Of a stretch of DNA of 64,000 nt, positions 8,187 through 16,510 are shown one piece after another. The DNA is taken from positions 62,001-126,000 of the forward strand of contig JAIMBI010000006.1 of NCBI GenBank assembly GCA_023565505.1. Reading direction: 5' to 3'. The stretch comes from Actinomycetes bacterium (lineage in GTDB: Bacteria > Bacillota > Sulfobacillia > Sulfobacillales > JAIMBI01). Position numbers and translations under genes: made by a program. Numbering within the stretch: position 1 is the stretch's first letter; each line of letters opens with the position of its first letter. Under the pieces are notes generated by a model that was not told where the DNA came from, did not search any database, and saw only the letters and a list, made by a program, of their open reading frames with translations.

Positions 8187-9357
8187 ACGGGAGCCGGCCG
8201 TCGCTCCGGACGTAGAGCCAGGCGAGCAGGTCCTTGACCCAGGCGGCCCAGCGGGCGTGCACGACATGCTCCCGGGCGTCGCCGACGGGGCCGGGGCCGT
8301 AGGCGAGGAGCGCCCGCCCGTCGCCGGTGTCCAGCAGGGTGACGGAGGCGGGATGCCACGGGGCCGGCGGGCTTTGGCCCCGAACCGTGCGCACCCAGTG
8401 GTCGACCGCCGCGCGGGCCTGGGTCACGGCGGCATGCGCCGTCTTGGGCAGGCGGGCGGCCAGGTCGCCCACGGCGTAGATGTCCGGCCAGTCGCGATGG
8501 CGGCCGTGGCCGGTGGTCGGAACCCAGCCGTAGCCGTCGTCGAGGCCGCTCCGGCGGGCCAGGTCGGATCCGGCGTAAGGCGGGATCCAGATCATGCGCT
8601 CGGCCTTCAGCGCGCCGTCCGCCAGCACCAGGCGGCCGGGTTCCACCCGGACGTAGCGGGCACCGGTCACCACGCGGATCCGGCGGGTGTCGAGCAGGTC
8701 CTGGAGCCGGGCGCGCCCCCGGGGACCCAGGGCCTCGCCCACCACCCCGGCGGGGCTGACCACGACGACCTCGGTGTGGTCGCGGCGCCCGTGCCGGCGC
8801 AGCGCCTGGTCGAAGAGGAAGGCCGCCTCGTACAAGGGGCACTCGCAGGCACTCGCCGGCTGTGGCGTGGCCCGGGGATCCGCCCGGTAGGGGCCCGCCA
8901 CGAAGAGGATGCGGCCACCGGTCCACGTCGCGTTGGCGGCGGCCGCGTGGCGGGCCAGGAAGTCCTCGCACAGCCCGCCCGTGGCCGGCGACAGCCCTTC
9001 GACGACGGACCAGGCGGCATCCGCGCCGGTGGCCCAGAACAGCACGTCGTAGGGGAGCGGGCGGCGGGAGGCCAAGTGGACCAGGCGGCGGTGGGCATCG
9101 ATAGCCACCGCCCGGTCGTTGAGGAACGTGCCGGCTCGCCCCACCGCCCGGTCGAGGGGGATGCGCAGGGAGCGGACAAACACGGGCGGCCGGGCCATGG
9201 CCTCGACCAACGCGGGGCGGAACACGGCCGTGGCGCGCTGGTCGACGACGGTCAGGGTCACCCGGTCGCCCATCAGGCGGCGCAGCCGGTGCACCACCGC
9301 CAGTCCCCCGAACCGCGCCCCCAGGACCACCACGCGGAAGCGCTCCCCGCGACCCAT
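8176..9357 (-). CDS. FAD-dependent pyridine nucleotide/sulfide-quinone oxidoreductase-like protein
   Basis: Flavoprotein of the NDH-2/SQR superfamily. The N-terminal dinucleotide motif reads VVVLGARFGGL (residues 9-19), with Arg15 where Gly is usual. The central segment SACECPLYEAAFLFD matches the region around the SQR central cysteine. The C-terminal FAD motif IYAVGDLAARLPKTAHAA is well conserved. About 393 residues. The start at 9357 has GGAGG upstream. No second cysteine corresponding to the C-terminal SQR redox Cys is apparent, so a type II NADH dehydrogenase-like or non-canonical role is possible. The next gene upstream on the same strand is a TauE/SafE exporter, which favours a sulfur link. 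Confidence 0.75.
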   Translation of the reverse strand: MGRGERFRVVVLGARFGGLAVVHRLRRLMGDRVTLTVVDQRATAVFRPALVEAMARPPVFVRSLRIPLDRAVGRAGTFLNDRAVAIDAHRRLVHLASRRPLPYDVLFWATGADAAWSVVEGLSPATGGLCEDFLARHAAAANATWTGGRILFVAGPYRADPRATPQPASACECPLYEAAFLFDQALRRHGRRDHTEVVVVSPAGVVGEALGPRGRARLQDLLDTRRIRVVTGARYVRVEPGRLVLADGALKAERMIWIPPYAGSDLARRSGLDDGYGWVPTTGHGRHRDWPDIYAVGDLAARLPKTAHAAVTQARAAVDHWVRTVRGQSPPAPWHPASVTLLDTGDGRALLAYGPGPVGDAREHVVHARWAAWVKDLLAWLYVRSDGRLPFTP

Positions 9358-9414
9358 GTCTCGTCCCTCCACCGGCAACAGGGTGCGCGGGGACCGGCGG
9401 CGGCATGCGCCCGC

Positions 9415-10242
9415 TCAGCGCCACAGAACGGGGACGTTCATGGCGAGCATGTACGCCGCCACCACCGCGACGAACGCCGCGAAGAGACGGTTCAGCACGC
9501 CGCGGGCGGCCGCCAGGCGGGTGGCCCAACGCACGCCGAGCCAGCCGCCGGCCAGGCCGCCGGCCAGGTACTCGGCCATGATGGGCAGGCTCACGAGGCC
9601 GGACAGAGCGTAGTTCACGGCCGTGGTGAGACCGAAGGTGCCCACGGCGAAGAGCGAGGTGCCGACCGCCAGGATCATGGGCATCCCGGTGGCCAGGACG
9701 AGGCCGGGGACGACCAGGAAGCCGCCGCCGATGCCGAAGAACCCGGAGAGCGCGCCGACCAGGAGGCCGGTGGCTCCGGTCCGGACGAGCGCCCGAGGGG
9801 CGGCCGCCGGCAAGCGGCAAGGCCGGCCTACCTCGCCGGCGCCCGCCGGGGCCGACCGGGGTGCGGCGGCGGGGGCGCGGCGCCACATCACGACAGCCAC
9901 GACCAGCATGAGCACGGCGAAGAGGGCGAGCAGCGCCGGACCGCGCACCGCCTTGCCCAGGGACGAGCCGGCGAAGGCTCCCGCCAGACCGGGCGCGGTG
10001 AAGGCTGCGGCCTCCCGCCAGCAGACATGGCCCGCACGCCAGTGGGGGACGAGGTTGGCGAATGCGTTGAGGGCCACGGCGAGCGCGGTGGTGCCGATGA
10101 CCCGATGCGGCTGGTCCAGCCCCACGACGTAAAGCAGAAGGGGGACGGCCAGGATGGAGCCGCCCCCGCCCAACAGACCGAGAGTGAGACCGACCAACCC
10201 GCCCGACACCATGGTGAGGACCAGCTTAACCACCGCCGCCAC
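9415..10242 (-). CDS. TauE/SafE family permease (sulfite/sulfonate exporter type)
   Basis: Integral membrane protein of 275 residues with about eight hydrophobic segments in two repeats, each carrying the family glycine signature: GLTLGLLGGGGSILAVPLLL near the N-terminus and LSGFFGIGGGFLVVPGLVL in the second half. The family exports sulfite, sulfoacetate or related anions. It lies 57 nt upstream of the SQR/NDH-2-like gene and 85 nt downstream of a universal stress gene on the same strand, consistent with a small sulfur/stress unit. The exported ion cannot be told from sequence. Confidence 0.88.
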   Translation of the reverse strand: MAAVVKLVLTMVSGGLVGLTLGLLGGGGSILAVPLLLYVVGLDQPHRVIGTTALAVALNAFANLVPHWRAGHVCWREAAAFTAPGLAGAFAGSSLGKAVRGPALLALFAVLMLVVAVVMWRRAPAAAPRSAPAGAGEVGRPCRLPAAAPRALVRTGATGLLVGALSGFFGIGGGFLVVPGLVLATGMPMILAVGTSLFAVGTFGLTTAVNYALSGLVSLPIMAEYLAGGLAGGWLGVRWATRLAAARGVLNRLFAAFVAVVAAYMLAMNVPVLWR

Positions 10243-10327
10243 CTTCCTTCCGCCGTCGCGCTGTCGTAGCGGACGGCCGGGGATTCGACAGCGACAGTAT
10301 GCGCCACCGCGCGGCCGGCGCAGGGCG

Positions 10328-10771
10328 TCAGTCGCGGGCGTCCTGGGGGATGACCAGGACCGGCACGGGCGAGTAGTGGACCAGCGCCTTCGCCACGCTG
10401 CCCATGAGCATGCCAGTCAGACCGTGCAGGCCGCGGTGGCCGACGACCAGCAGGTCCGGCGCGTCCTGGCGCACCACGGCCAGGATTTCGCGGACCGGGT
10501 CTCCCTGCCGGACGGCGGACTGGACCAGGAACCCCTGCAGGTGCTTCTTGGTCTGTTCCACAGCGGCTTCCGACCAGGGCAGTTCGTGCGCCAGCGGCGC
10601 GGTGGCGTCGTAGCCCGTCACGTAGCCCGCGTAGGCGCTCCGATACATCATGTCCTCGACCGTGATCACCTTGATGACCGTGTTCTGGCGGTCGAAGTGA
10701 CGGCGCACCCAGTCGGCCGCGTGCAGCGCGCACGGACTGCCGTCCGACGCCAGCGCCAGTTCCCAGGCCAT
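10328..10771 (-). CDS. Universal stress protein, UspA family (second copy)
   Basis: UspA-fold protein of 147 residues with intact ATP motif GHRGLHGLTGMLMGSVA. The ATG at 10771 is chosen because GGAGGAGG lies about 8 nt upstream and the protein then begins MAWELALASDGSPCALHAAD, the normal start of the fold. It shares DWVRRHF and RQGDPVREI with the copy at 1.4 kb, so the two are recent paralogues. It is the first gene of the minus-strand unit leading to the TauE/SafE and flavoprotein genes. Confidence 0.9.
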   Translation of the reverse strand: MAWELALASDGSPCALHAADWVRRHFDRQNTVIKVITVEDMMYRSAYAGYVTGYDATAPLAHELPWSEAAVEQTKKHLQGFLVQSAVRQGDPVREILAVVRQDAPDLLVVGHRGLHGLTGMLMGSVAKALVHYSPVPVLVIPQDARD

Positions 10772-11174
10772 GATCTTCGCCCTCCTCCTGCCGGACGGGC
10801 GTGTGCCCGCCGGGCGCCGTTCCCTCGCCGGCCACCTCTGCTGGTCTCCATGATAGGAGCCGGGCCGGCGCGGCCAAACGGTCCATCGGCCCAACCCGGG
10901 CCTTCCGTTCGACCGCCTGCCGGTGGCTCCTCGCGGCCGGAGGGAGCCGGCGAAAACCCACATTATCGTGAAAACTTGGGTCAATGGTCCGTATCGGGAC
11001 GGTCCATCGGATCCGTGTGTCCGTCCGCCCGCCCCGCTAGCATCGGAGGTGAAGTCGCGCCACACCCGAAACCGCCCGCCCTCCGGCGGGATGGCCGTCC
11101 GCCGGACGGCGCGATCGGGTCGCGGCCCGGCCCGTCGATTTCGTCGGGGTCGCAGCAAGGAGGACGAGGACATC
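10772..11174. other. Divergent intergenic region, 403 nt
   Basis: No gene is supported here. It separates the universal stress gene (minus) from the CodY-like gene (plus) and must contain both promoters. The only clearly AT-richer patch in a GC-rich stretch is at about 10955-10980 (CATTATCGTGAAAACTT), followed by two near-copies of ATGGTCCGT/ACGGTCCAT at 10984-11009 that could be an operator. No convincing -35/-10 pair was found. Confidence 0.4.
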
Positions 11175-11690
11175 GTGACTTTGCGAGAGAAGTGGCGCAT
11201 CATCGCCCAGACGTTGACCAGCGTGCCCAACCCCGCGGAGCGGGCCGAAGAGCTGCGCCGCTTGGCGGTGAGCCTGGCCGGGCGGGTGCCCGTGGCCGTC
11301 GGCGCCGAGGACCGGGAGGCGGCCCTGGCGCTGGACGCCGAGGCGGAGATCCTGCAGGAGATGGTCGAGACGGCGCTGCTGGCGGCCACGCCGCGCCGGG
11401 CGTCCGACGACGACGCCTACCGGCAGGCCGAGATGGCGCTCCGCGCCTTGTCCCTGTCCGAACTGAGAGGGGTGCGCGAGCTCCTGCTGAGCATGAACGG
11501 GCCGGAGGCGGTCGTCGTGACCTCGGAGCTGGCCGAGCAACTCGGGATGACGCCCTCGGTCATTCCCAACGGTTTGCGCAAGCTCGCCAGCGCGGGCGTG
11601 GTCAAGACCCGCTCGATGGGGTCGAAGGGGACCTACGTGCGCATCCTCAACCGGGAGATTACCCGGTTGTTGGCCCAAACGGCCGCCTGA
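11175..11690 (+). CDS. Short regulator with CodY-type winged-helix domain
   Basis: DNA-binding protein of about 171 residues. The C-terminal 75 residues match the CodY winged helix: LSLSELRGVRELL, then TSELAEQLGMTPSVIPNGLR, then KLASAGVVKTRSMGSKGTYV. This includes the SVI.N.LRKL.SAGV recognition helix and the SMGSKGTY wing. Full-length CodY is about 259 residues with an N-terminal GAF domain for branched-chain amino acids; here only about 90 helical, Ala/Glu-rich residues precede the DNA-binding part. GTG start with AAGGAGG and GAGG upstream. It is single, not in an operon. Either a CodY homologue that has lost its metabolite sensor or a separate family sharing the domain. Confidence 0.75.
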   Translation: MTLREKWRIIAQTLTSVPNPAERAEELRRLAVSLAGRVPVAVGAEDREAALALDAEAEILQEMVETALLAATPRRASDDDAYRQAEMALRALSLSELRGVRELLLSMNGPEAVVVTSELAEQLGMTPSVIPNGLRKLASAGVVKTRSMGSKGTYVRILNREITRLLAQTAA

Positions 11691-11739
11691 TCCGCCGGCG
11701 CGGTCCGATCCCCGCCCGGACGGGGACGGTCCGGCCCGT

Positions 11740-13101
11740 TCAGGGGCCGGCCGTGTCGCGGGTACCCAGGAGCCGGGCGGTGCGGCGGGCGATCTCCGGC
11801 GCGAGTCCGAGGTAGCGGCGCGCGTCGAACACCCGCTCCCAGTCCGCCTCGCTCCAATCGGCGAACAGCGGGTCCTCGCGGAGGACGTCGCGGAACGGAC
11901 GGCCGCTTTCGACGGCCGTCATGCTGGCCTCGTAGACGCGGTCGTGGGCGGCGTCGCGCCCGATGCGGCGCCCGAGAGCCAGCATCACCGCTTCCGACAG
12001 GATGAGGCCGCCGGTGCGCCGGAGATTTCGGGCCATGGCCGCCCGGTCCACGCGCAGCCCCCGCAGCACGTCGCCGAGTTTGGCCAACGCGTTGCCCAGC
12101 AGGATGAAAGCGTGCGGGAGCCCGACCCATTCGACCTTCCACAGCCCGGAATGCCGCTCGTGCTCCTGCGCCATGGCCCCGAACACCATCGACGCCTCCG
12201 CGCGGGCCGCGCGGACACTCGTTAGGACGGCCTCGGCCAGGGCCGGGTTGCGCTTGTGCGGCATCGTCGACGAACCGACCTTGCCGTGGTGGAACGGCTC
12301 CTCGACCTCGCCGTAGTCCGTGCTGGCCAGCCGGAAGACTTCCTGCGCCACCCGCTCCGCGGTGCCGGCGGTCAGCACGACCAGGGCGGCCAGCTCCCCG
12401 ATCCGGTCCCGCGCCGCGTGCCAGCACATCTCGGGGATCCCGAGGCCCAACTTGGTCAACGCCCGCGCCTGCACGTCCTCCCCCTGGGGCCCGAAGCCGG
12501 CGAAGGTGCCCACCGCACCGGTGAGGTTGCCCACCAGCACCCGGGGTGCGGCCTCCTGCCACCGAACGCGCTGGCGCTCGAACTCCCACGCCCACCCCGC
12601 GGCCTTGAAGCCGAAGGTGATGGGCAAGGCGTGCTGGCCGTGGGTGCGTCCCGCCATCACGGTGTCGGCCTCGCGACCGGCCAGGTCCGCCGCGGCCTCC
12701 CGGAGGGCTTGCAGGAGGTCCGTGACGCGGCGGACGGCCTCCCGGAAACGGAGCATGTTGGCGGTGTCCATGATGTCCTGGGTGGTGGCGCCCCAATGCA
12801 CGTAGTGTCCGGCCGGGCCCAGCCGCCGGGCCAGGGCCCGTACCAGCGGCACGAGGAGATGGGCCGTCCGCCCGATCTCCGCCCCCAGTTCCTCCAAGGA
12901 GAAGGTCTCCTCCCGGGCCCGCCGCGCGATCTCCGCCGCGGCCTCCGCAGGGATGAGGCCGAGCTCGCCTTCGGCCTCGGCCAGGGCGGCCTCGACCGCG
13001 AGCAGACACCGGACGAGGTTCTCGTCGTCGAAGATGCGACGCATCTCGGGATCCGCGTAGGTCCCGGCGAACAGGGCGGATTCGATGAGACTGGCCGCCA
13101 T
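11740..13101 (-). CDS. Fumarase/aspartase-superfamily lyase (PurB or PcaB-like)
   Basis: Homotetrameric lyase of 453 residues. The superfamily signature GSSTMPHKRNP (about residue 275) and the catalytic His region GRTHGQHALPITFGFK (about 150) are intact, as is VHWGATTQDIMDTANML. The overall pattern fits adenylosuccinate lyase-like and 3-carboxy-cis,cis-muconate cycloisomerase-like proteins (COG0015). It stands alone on the minus strand with no purine or protocatechuate genes around it. A catabolic role is possible given the surrounding organic-acid genes, but I cannot separate the two activities from sequence. Confidence 0.8.
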   Translation of the reverse strand: MAASLIESALFAGTYADPEMRRIFDDENLVRCLLAVEAALAEAEGELGLIPAEAAAEIARRAREETFSLEELGAEIGRTAHLLVPLVRALARRLGPAGHYVHWGATTQDIMDTANMLRFREAVRRVTDLLQALREAAADLAGREADTVMAGRTHGQHALPITFGFKAAGWAWEFERQRVRWQEAAPRVLVGNLTGAVGTFAGFGPQGEDVQARALTKLGLGIPEMCWHAARDRIGELAALVVLTAGTAERVAQEVFRLASTDYGEVEEPFHHGKVGSSTMPHKRNPALAEAVLTSVRAARAEASMVFGAMAQEHERHSGLWKVEWVGLPHAFILLGNALAKLGDVLRGLRVDRAAMARNLRRTGGLILSEAVMLALGRRIGRDAAHDRVYEASMTAVESGRPFRDVLREDPLFADWSEADWERVFDARRYLGLAPEIARRTARLLGTRDTAGP

Positions 13102-13256
13102 GGCTCTCCTCTCCCCTTTTCTTTGTTAGGGTGGACCCGCCGAGCGCCGCCCGACGATGCCGGGGCGCGCGGGATGGATCAGGATTCGAACCCGGGCAGG
13201 CGACCCCTGTCGTTCCGGTGGCCGGGAGCGGTAAATCTCGTTGGCCGAGACGGGAT

Positions 13257-14390
13257 TCACGGACGTCTGGGTTCCGTCGCGCGCGGGGCGGGGGCGGCGA
13301 GGACCTGCGCCAGTTCCTCGACAATCCGGCGGCTGACCGCCATCACGCCCCCGACCGCAACGGCCGCGGCCGGCGAGAGCGCCTGGGCCTCCGGGGGATG
13401 GTGCAGACGGGTGCGGTAGGCGGCGTCGGCGTCGGCCAGACGCGCCCCGAGGTCGGCCCAGACGGTGCCCCCGGCGCTTGCGCGGCGGGCGAGTTCCTGC
13501 AGCACCCCTCCGACGACCGTCCAGAGGGCCGCCTCCGGGGCGAGGCGGTCGAGGGCGCCGGGATCGTCGCGGACGGCGTCGGCGAGGCTACGGTTGAGCC
13601 CGCGGAGCTGGATGGCGAGGTGCTCCAGCGCGGTGAGGAGCCGCTCCCAGCGGGGCAGCCGGGCCGCCTGGGGACGGGCCGCCGGATTCCACCACGCGGC
13701 CTCGCGGCAGAGTGCGATGGCCTGGCGCGCCGCGGCCACGTCCGCCTCCAGCGCGCGGGCCCGTTCCAGCCAGGCCGAGTCCAGGCGGGGGAGCTCGGAC
13801 CCCATCTCCTCCAGCAGGCGACCCAGACGGTCGGCCAGCCGTCCGAGCGCGGTGTGGACCTGGTCCAGGTACGTCGGCGGGAGGAGCAACAGGTTGACGC
13901 CGACGGCCACGGCCGCGCCGATGGCCGTGTCGACCACCCGGTCCAGCGCGTAACCCGGGCTTGACGCGCCGACGACCATCACCAGGAGGGCGCTCACCGG
14001 CACCTGGACGGCGCCGGCGGGGCTGAGCGACAACAGGCGTCCCAGCGTCAGCCCCGCCAGGACGACGAGGGCGATGCTGCCGGCGCCCACGCCCAGCCAC
14101 CGACCCAGGAAGTAGGCCACGAGCACGCCGGCCACGACCCCCAGGACCCGTTGGACCGCCCGGAGGTACGATTCGCGGACGGTGACCTGCATCACCAGGA
14201 CCACGGCCAGGGGAGCGAAGTACGGCCGGGGGTGGCCGACCGCCCACACCGCCAGCTGCCAGGCAAGGCCCGCCGCCAAGGCGGTCTTGGCGATGTAGAG
14301 GGCGGCCGTGGCCCCGCCGACGAGCCCGGTGGACAGGCCGATCCACTCGCCGCGCACCAGCGCGGCCAACCGTGTGGCGCATCCCCGCAT
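13257..14390 (-). CDS. FUSC/aromatic acid exporter-like membrane protein
   Basis: Integral membrane protein of about 377 residues. The N-terminal half (residues 20-170) has six hydrophobic segments including RPYFAPLAVVLVMQVTVRES, typical of FUSC/ArAE proteins, and the family phrase RVLGVVAGVLVAYFLGRWLG. The C-terminal half is a soluble, helical, Arg/Ala-rich domain. The ATG at 14390 is chosen because GGGAGGGG precedes it; a longer reading would add 53 low-complexity residues. These proteins are associated with efflux of aromatic acids. The neighbouring plus-strand catabolic operon starts 340 nt away, so the two are divergently arranged. Confidence 0.8.
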   Translation of the reverse strand: MRGCATRLAALVRGEWIGLSTGLVGGATAALYIAKTALAAGLAWQLAVWAVGHPRPYFAPLAVVLVMQVTVRESYLRAVQRVLGVVAGVLVAYFLGRWLGVGAGSIALVVLAGLTLGRLLSLSPAGAVQVPVSALLVMVVGASSPGYALDRVVDTAIGAAVAVGVNLLLLPPTYLDQVHTALGRLADRLGRLLEEMGSELPRLDSAWLERARALEADVAAARQAIALCREAAWWNPAARPQAARLPRWERLLTALEHLAIQLRGLNRSLADAVRDDPGALDRLAPEAALWTVVGGVLQELARRASAGGTVWADLGARLADADAAYRTRLHHPPEAQALSPAAAVAVGGVMAVSRRIVEELAQVLAAPAPRATEPRRP

Positions 14391-14730
14391 GCCCGCCCCT
14401 CCCGGTGGCCCGTGTCCCCGCCCGCGCGCGATCGGCGCGGCAACGAGGGTCGACGCAGCATTTCCCGGGCCGCGCGTCGGTTCCTGCCGGCGGCGCCGTC
14501 GGGTTCGCTCGGCGAAAAGATCGAGGCGGGGTCGGCCGGCACGGGACAACGGGGCCCTGGGCGGACGGGGCGGGTGCTACGATGAGGGCGTCGTACCTTT
14601 CTGACTCGCCATGGAATTGGAGGGTGACCGACCGGAGCAGGTCGCGCCGCCCCGGGGCGCATCCCGGGCCGCCGCCCGCCCTTCTTCCGGTCGGCCTGCG
14701 ACCGCATCCCGCGCAGAAGGAGGGGCGAGC

Positions 14731-15192
14731 ATGGAGACCTTCGACCCCGAGATCCTCGCCGCGGCGCGCCGCCTCGTCGGCATGACGGGTCCGCCCGTGA
14801 CCCAGGTGATCGAGTACGGAGCTATCCTGCGGTTCGTGGAGGCCGTGGGGGACGACCATCCCCTCTATCGCGACCCCGAGTACGCCCGGCGGACGCGGTG
14901 GGGCGGCATCATCGCGCCGCCGACGTTCCTCTGCACCATTCGGACCGAATCCCCGCAGCTTAAGGACGTCGGGGTGACGTTCGGCACAGTCAACCTCAAC
15001 GGGGGCAACACCTACGAGGCCTACGAGCCGGTCCGGCCCGGGGACGTCATCTGCGCCCAGACGCGGGTGGCCGACGTCCGCGGAGTGGTGGGCCGGTCCG
15101 GCGCGATGCTCATCATCGAGCGCGAGACCCGCTATATCAACCAGTACAACCGTCTGGTCGCTGTCGGGCGGGCGACGAGCATCCGACGATAG
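14731..15192 (+). CDS. MaoC-like dehydratase, N-terminal hot-dog type (subunit 1)
   Basis: Hot-dog fold protein of 153 residues matching the MaoC dehydratase N-terminal family: VIEYGAILRFVEAVGDDHPL, then DPEYARRTRWGGIIAPPTFL. Such proteins pair with a second MaoC protein to form heteromeric (3R)-hydroxyacyl thioester hydratases or dehydratases (HadAB, ChsH1/H2). The pair here is completed by the next gene 14 nt downstream. The start is supported by GAAGGAGGGG. It is the first gene of the first acyl-CoA operon. Confidence 0.82.
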   Translation: METFDPEILAAARRLVGMTGPPVTQVIEYGAILRFVEAVGDDHPLYRDPEYARRTRWGGIIAPPTFLCTIRTESPQLKDVGVTFGTVNLNGGNTYEAYEPVRPGDVICAQTRVADVRGVVGRSGAMLIIERETRYINQYNRLVAVGRATSIRR

Positions 15193-15206
15193 GGGGAGGA
15201 GCGGCG

Positions 15207-15635
15207 GTGCGCTACGCGGAGGACGTTCGACCCGGGGACAACCTGCCTCGGTTGGTCAAGCACCCGACGACGCGCCAGTTGGTCCAGTATGCGGGCGCGT
15301 CGGGGGACTTCTACGAGATCCACTACGACCGGCCCTACGCCGAGCGCGCGGGCCTGCCGGGGGTCATCATCCACGGGCTGCTCAAGGCCGGCTGGCTCGG
15401 GGAGCTGGTCCGGGCCTGGGCGGGCGCGGATGCCTGGATTCGCCGCCTGTCCGTCTCCTATCGGGGCATCGACGAGCCGGGCCAGCCCTACACGGTGTCG
15501 GGCACCGTGACGGCGGTGGAGCCGACCGCGGACGGAGGCCGGGTAACGCTGGAGCTGTGGGGGGAGAGCGCGGACGGCCGCCGGACCACGCTCGGCACCG
15601 CCGAGGTGGACTTGCCCGGACGCCGGCCCGCCTAG
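15207..15635 (+). CDS. MaoC-like hydratase, catalytic hot-dog subunit
   Basis: 142-residue hot-dog protein with the R-hydratase signature: the Asp and His of ASGDFYEIHYDRPYAERAG and the following GVIIHGLLKAGWL. This subunit should supply the catalytic Asp/His dyad, with subunit 1 completing the acyl pocket. GTG start. Predicted to hydrate trans-2-enoyl-CoA to (3R)-hydroxyacyl-CoA, while a crotonase is encoded 26 nt downstream; the stereochemical split is worth noting. Acyl specificity unknown. Confidence 0.83.
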   Translation: MRYAEDVRPGDNLPRLVKHPTTRQLVQYAGASGDFYEIHYDRPYAERAGLPGVIIHGLLKAGWLGELVRAWAGADAWIRRLSVSYRGIDEPGQPYTVSGTVTAVEPTADGGRVTLELWGESADGRRTTLGTAEVDLPGRRPA

Positions 15636-15661
15636 CCGCGGGACGGCGGCGGAGGGAGGCA

Positions 15662-16456
15662 ATGCGCATGACGTGGCAATTCGGGCCGCTTGGGGTCTCC
15701 GTCGCGGATCACGTGGCCGAGGTGGTGCTGGACAACCCGCCCGTCAACGCGTTGAACGAGGCGGCCTACCAGGGGTTCATCGACGCCTTCCGGCTGCTCG
15801 AAACCTTGCCCGGGGTTCGGGCGGTGGTGTTGACGGCGCGGGGGACCCGCGCGTTCGTGGCCGGTACCGACGTCCACGACTTCGCCAGCCAGCATCCGGA
15901 CGACCCCGCCTGGGCGGTCCGGCACGCCCGGTTGGTCCGGACGGCGTTCGAGGCCATTTACACCTGCCCCGTGCCGGTCATTGCGGCGGTCGCCGCTCCG
16001 GCGTTGGGGGCGGGCATCGGCGTGGTCGCTTCCTGCGACCTCATCGTGGCCGCCGAGGAAGCCGTCTTCGGCCTGCCGGAGATCGACGTGGGGGTACTGG
16101 GGGGAGCCCGGCACCTGGCCCGGCTGGTGCCGCCCCAGAAGGTGCGGAAGATGATGTACACCGGCGAGCGCGTCCCCGCGCGGCGCCTGTACGAATGGGG
16201 GACGGTGGAGGCGGTGGTGCCGCGCGACGCGGTGCTCGAGACGGCGCGCGACTTGGCGCGAACCATCGCGGCCAAGAGTCCCGTGGCCATCCGGCTGGCT
16301 AAGCGCGGACTGAACCACCTCGAGCTGGCGGATCTCTCCCTCTTCGAAGGGTACGCCTACGAGCAGACCCTGACGGAGCAGCTGGCCGGGCATCCCCACT
16401 CGCGCGAGGCCCAGCAGGCATTTTTCGAGAAACGGCCGGCCCGGTTCGAGGACTGA
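15662..16456 (+). CDS. Crotonase-family enoyl-CoA hydratase/isomerase
   Basis: 264-residue crotonase-fold protein. The oxyanion-hole segment FVAGTDVHDF (about residue 62) and the second glycine segment ALGAGIGVVASCDLIVAA are visible. Of the two hydratase glutamates, the first position (in GAGIGVV) is not Glu, while the second is present in LPEIDVGVLGG. It may therefore be an isomerase, a hydrolase or another crotonase reaction rather than a standard hydratase. C-terminus FFEKRPARFED is typical. Lies between the MaoC pair and the acyl-CoA synthetase in one operon. Confidence 0.85.
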   Translation: MRMTWQFGPLGVSVADHVAEVVLDNPPVNALNEAAYQGFIDAFRLLETLPGVRAVVLTARGTRAFVAGTDVHDFASQHPDDPAWAVRHARLVRTAFEAIYTCPVPVIAAVAAPALGAGIGVVASCDLIVAAEEAVFGLPEIDVGVLGGARHLARLVPPQKVRKMMYTGERVPARRLYEWGTVEAVVPRDAVLETARDLARTIAAKSPVAIRLAKRGLNHLELADLSLFEGYAYEQTLTEQLAGHPHSREAQQAFFEKRPARFED

Positions 16457-16510
16457 CCGGGCGGCCGTCCAGCAAGCGGACCGCCGGAGCGCGTTCCGGC
16501 GGCGGGGAGG

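Noticed and set aside
13170-13260. tRNA-like T-loop GGTTCGAATCC on the minus strand
   Set aside because: The flanking sequence does not form a matching acceptor stem, anticodon arm or 5-bp T stem (only 4 pairs including a G-U), so it is not a tRNA and probably chance or a remnant.
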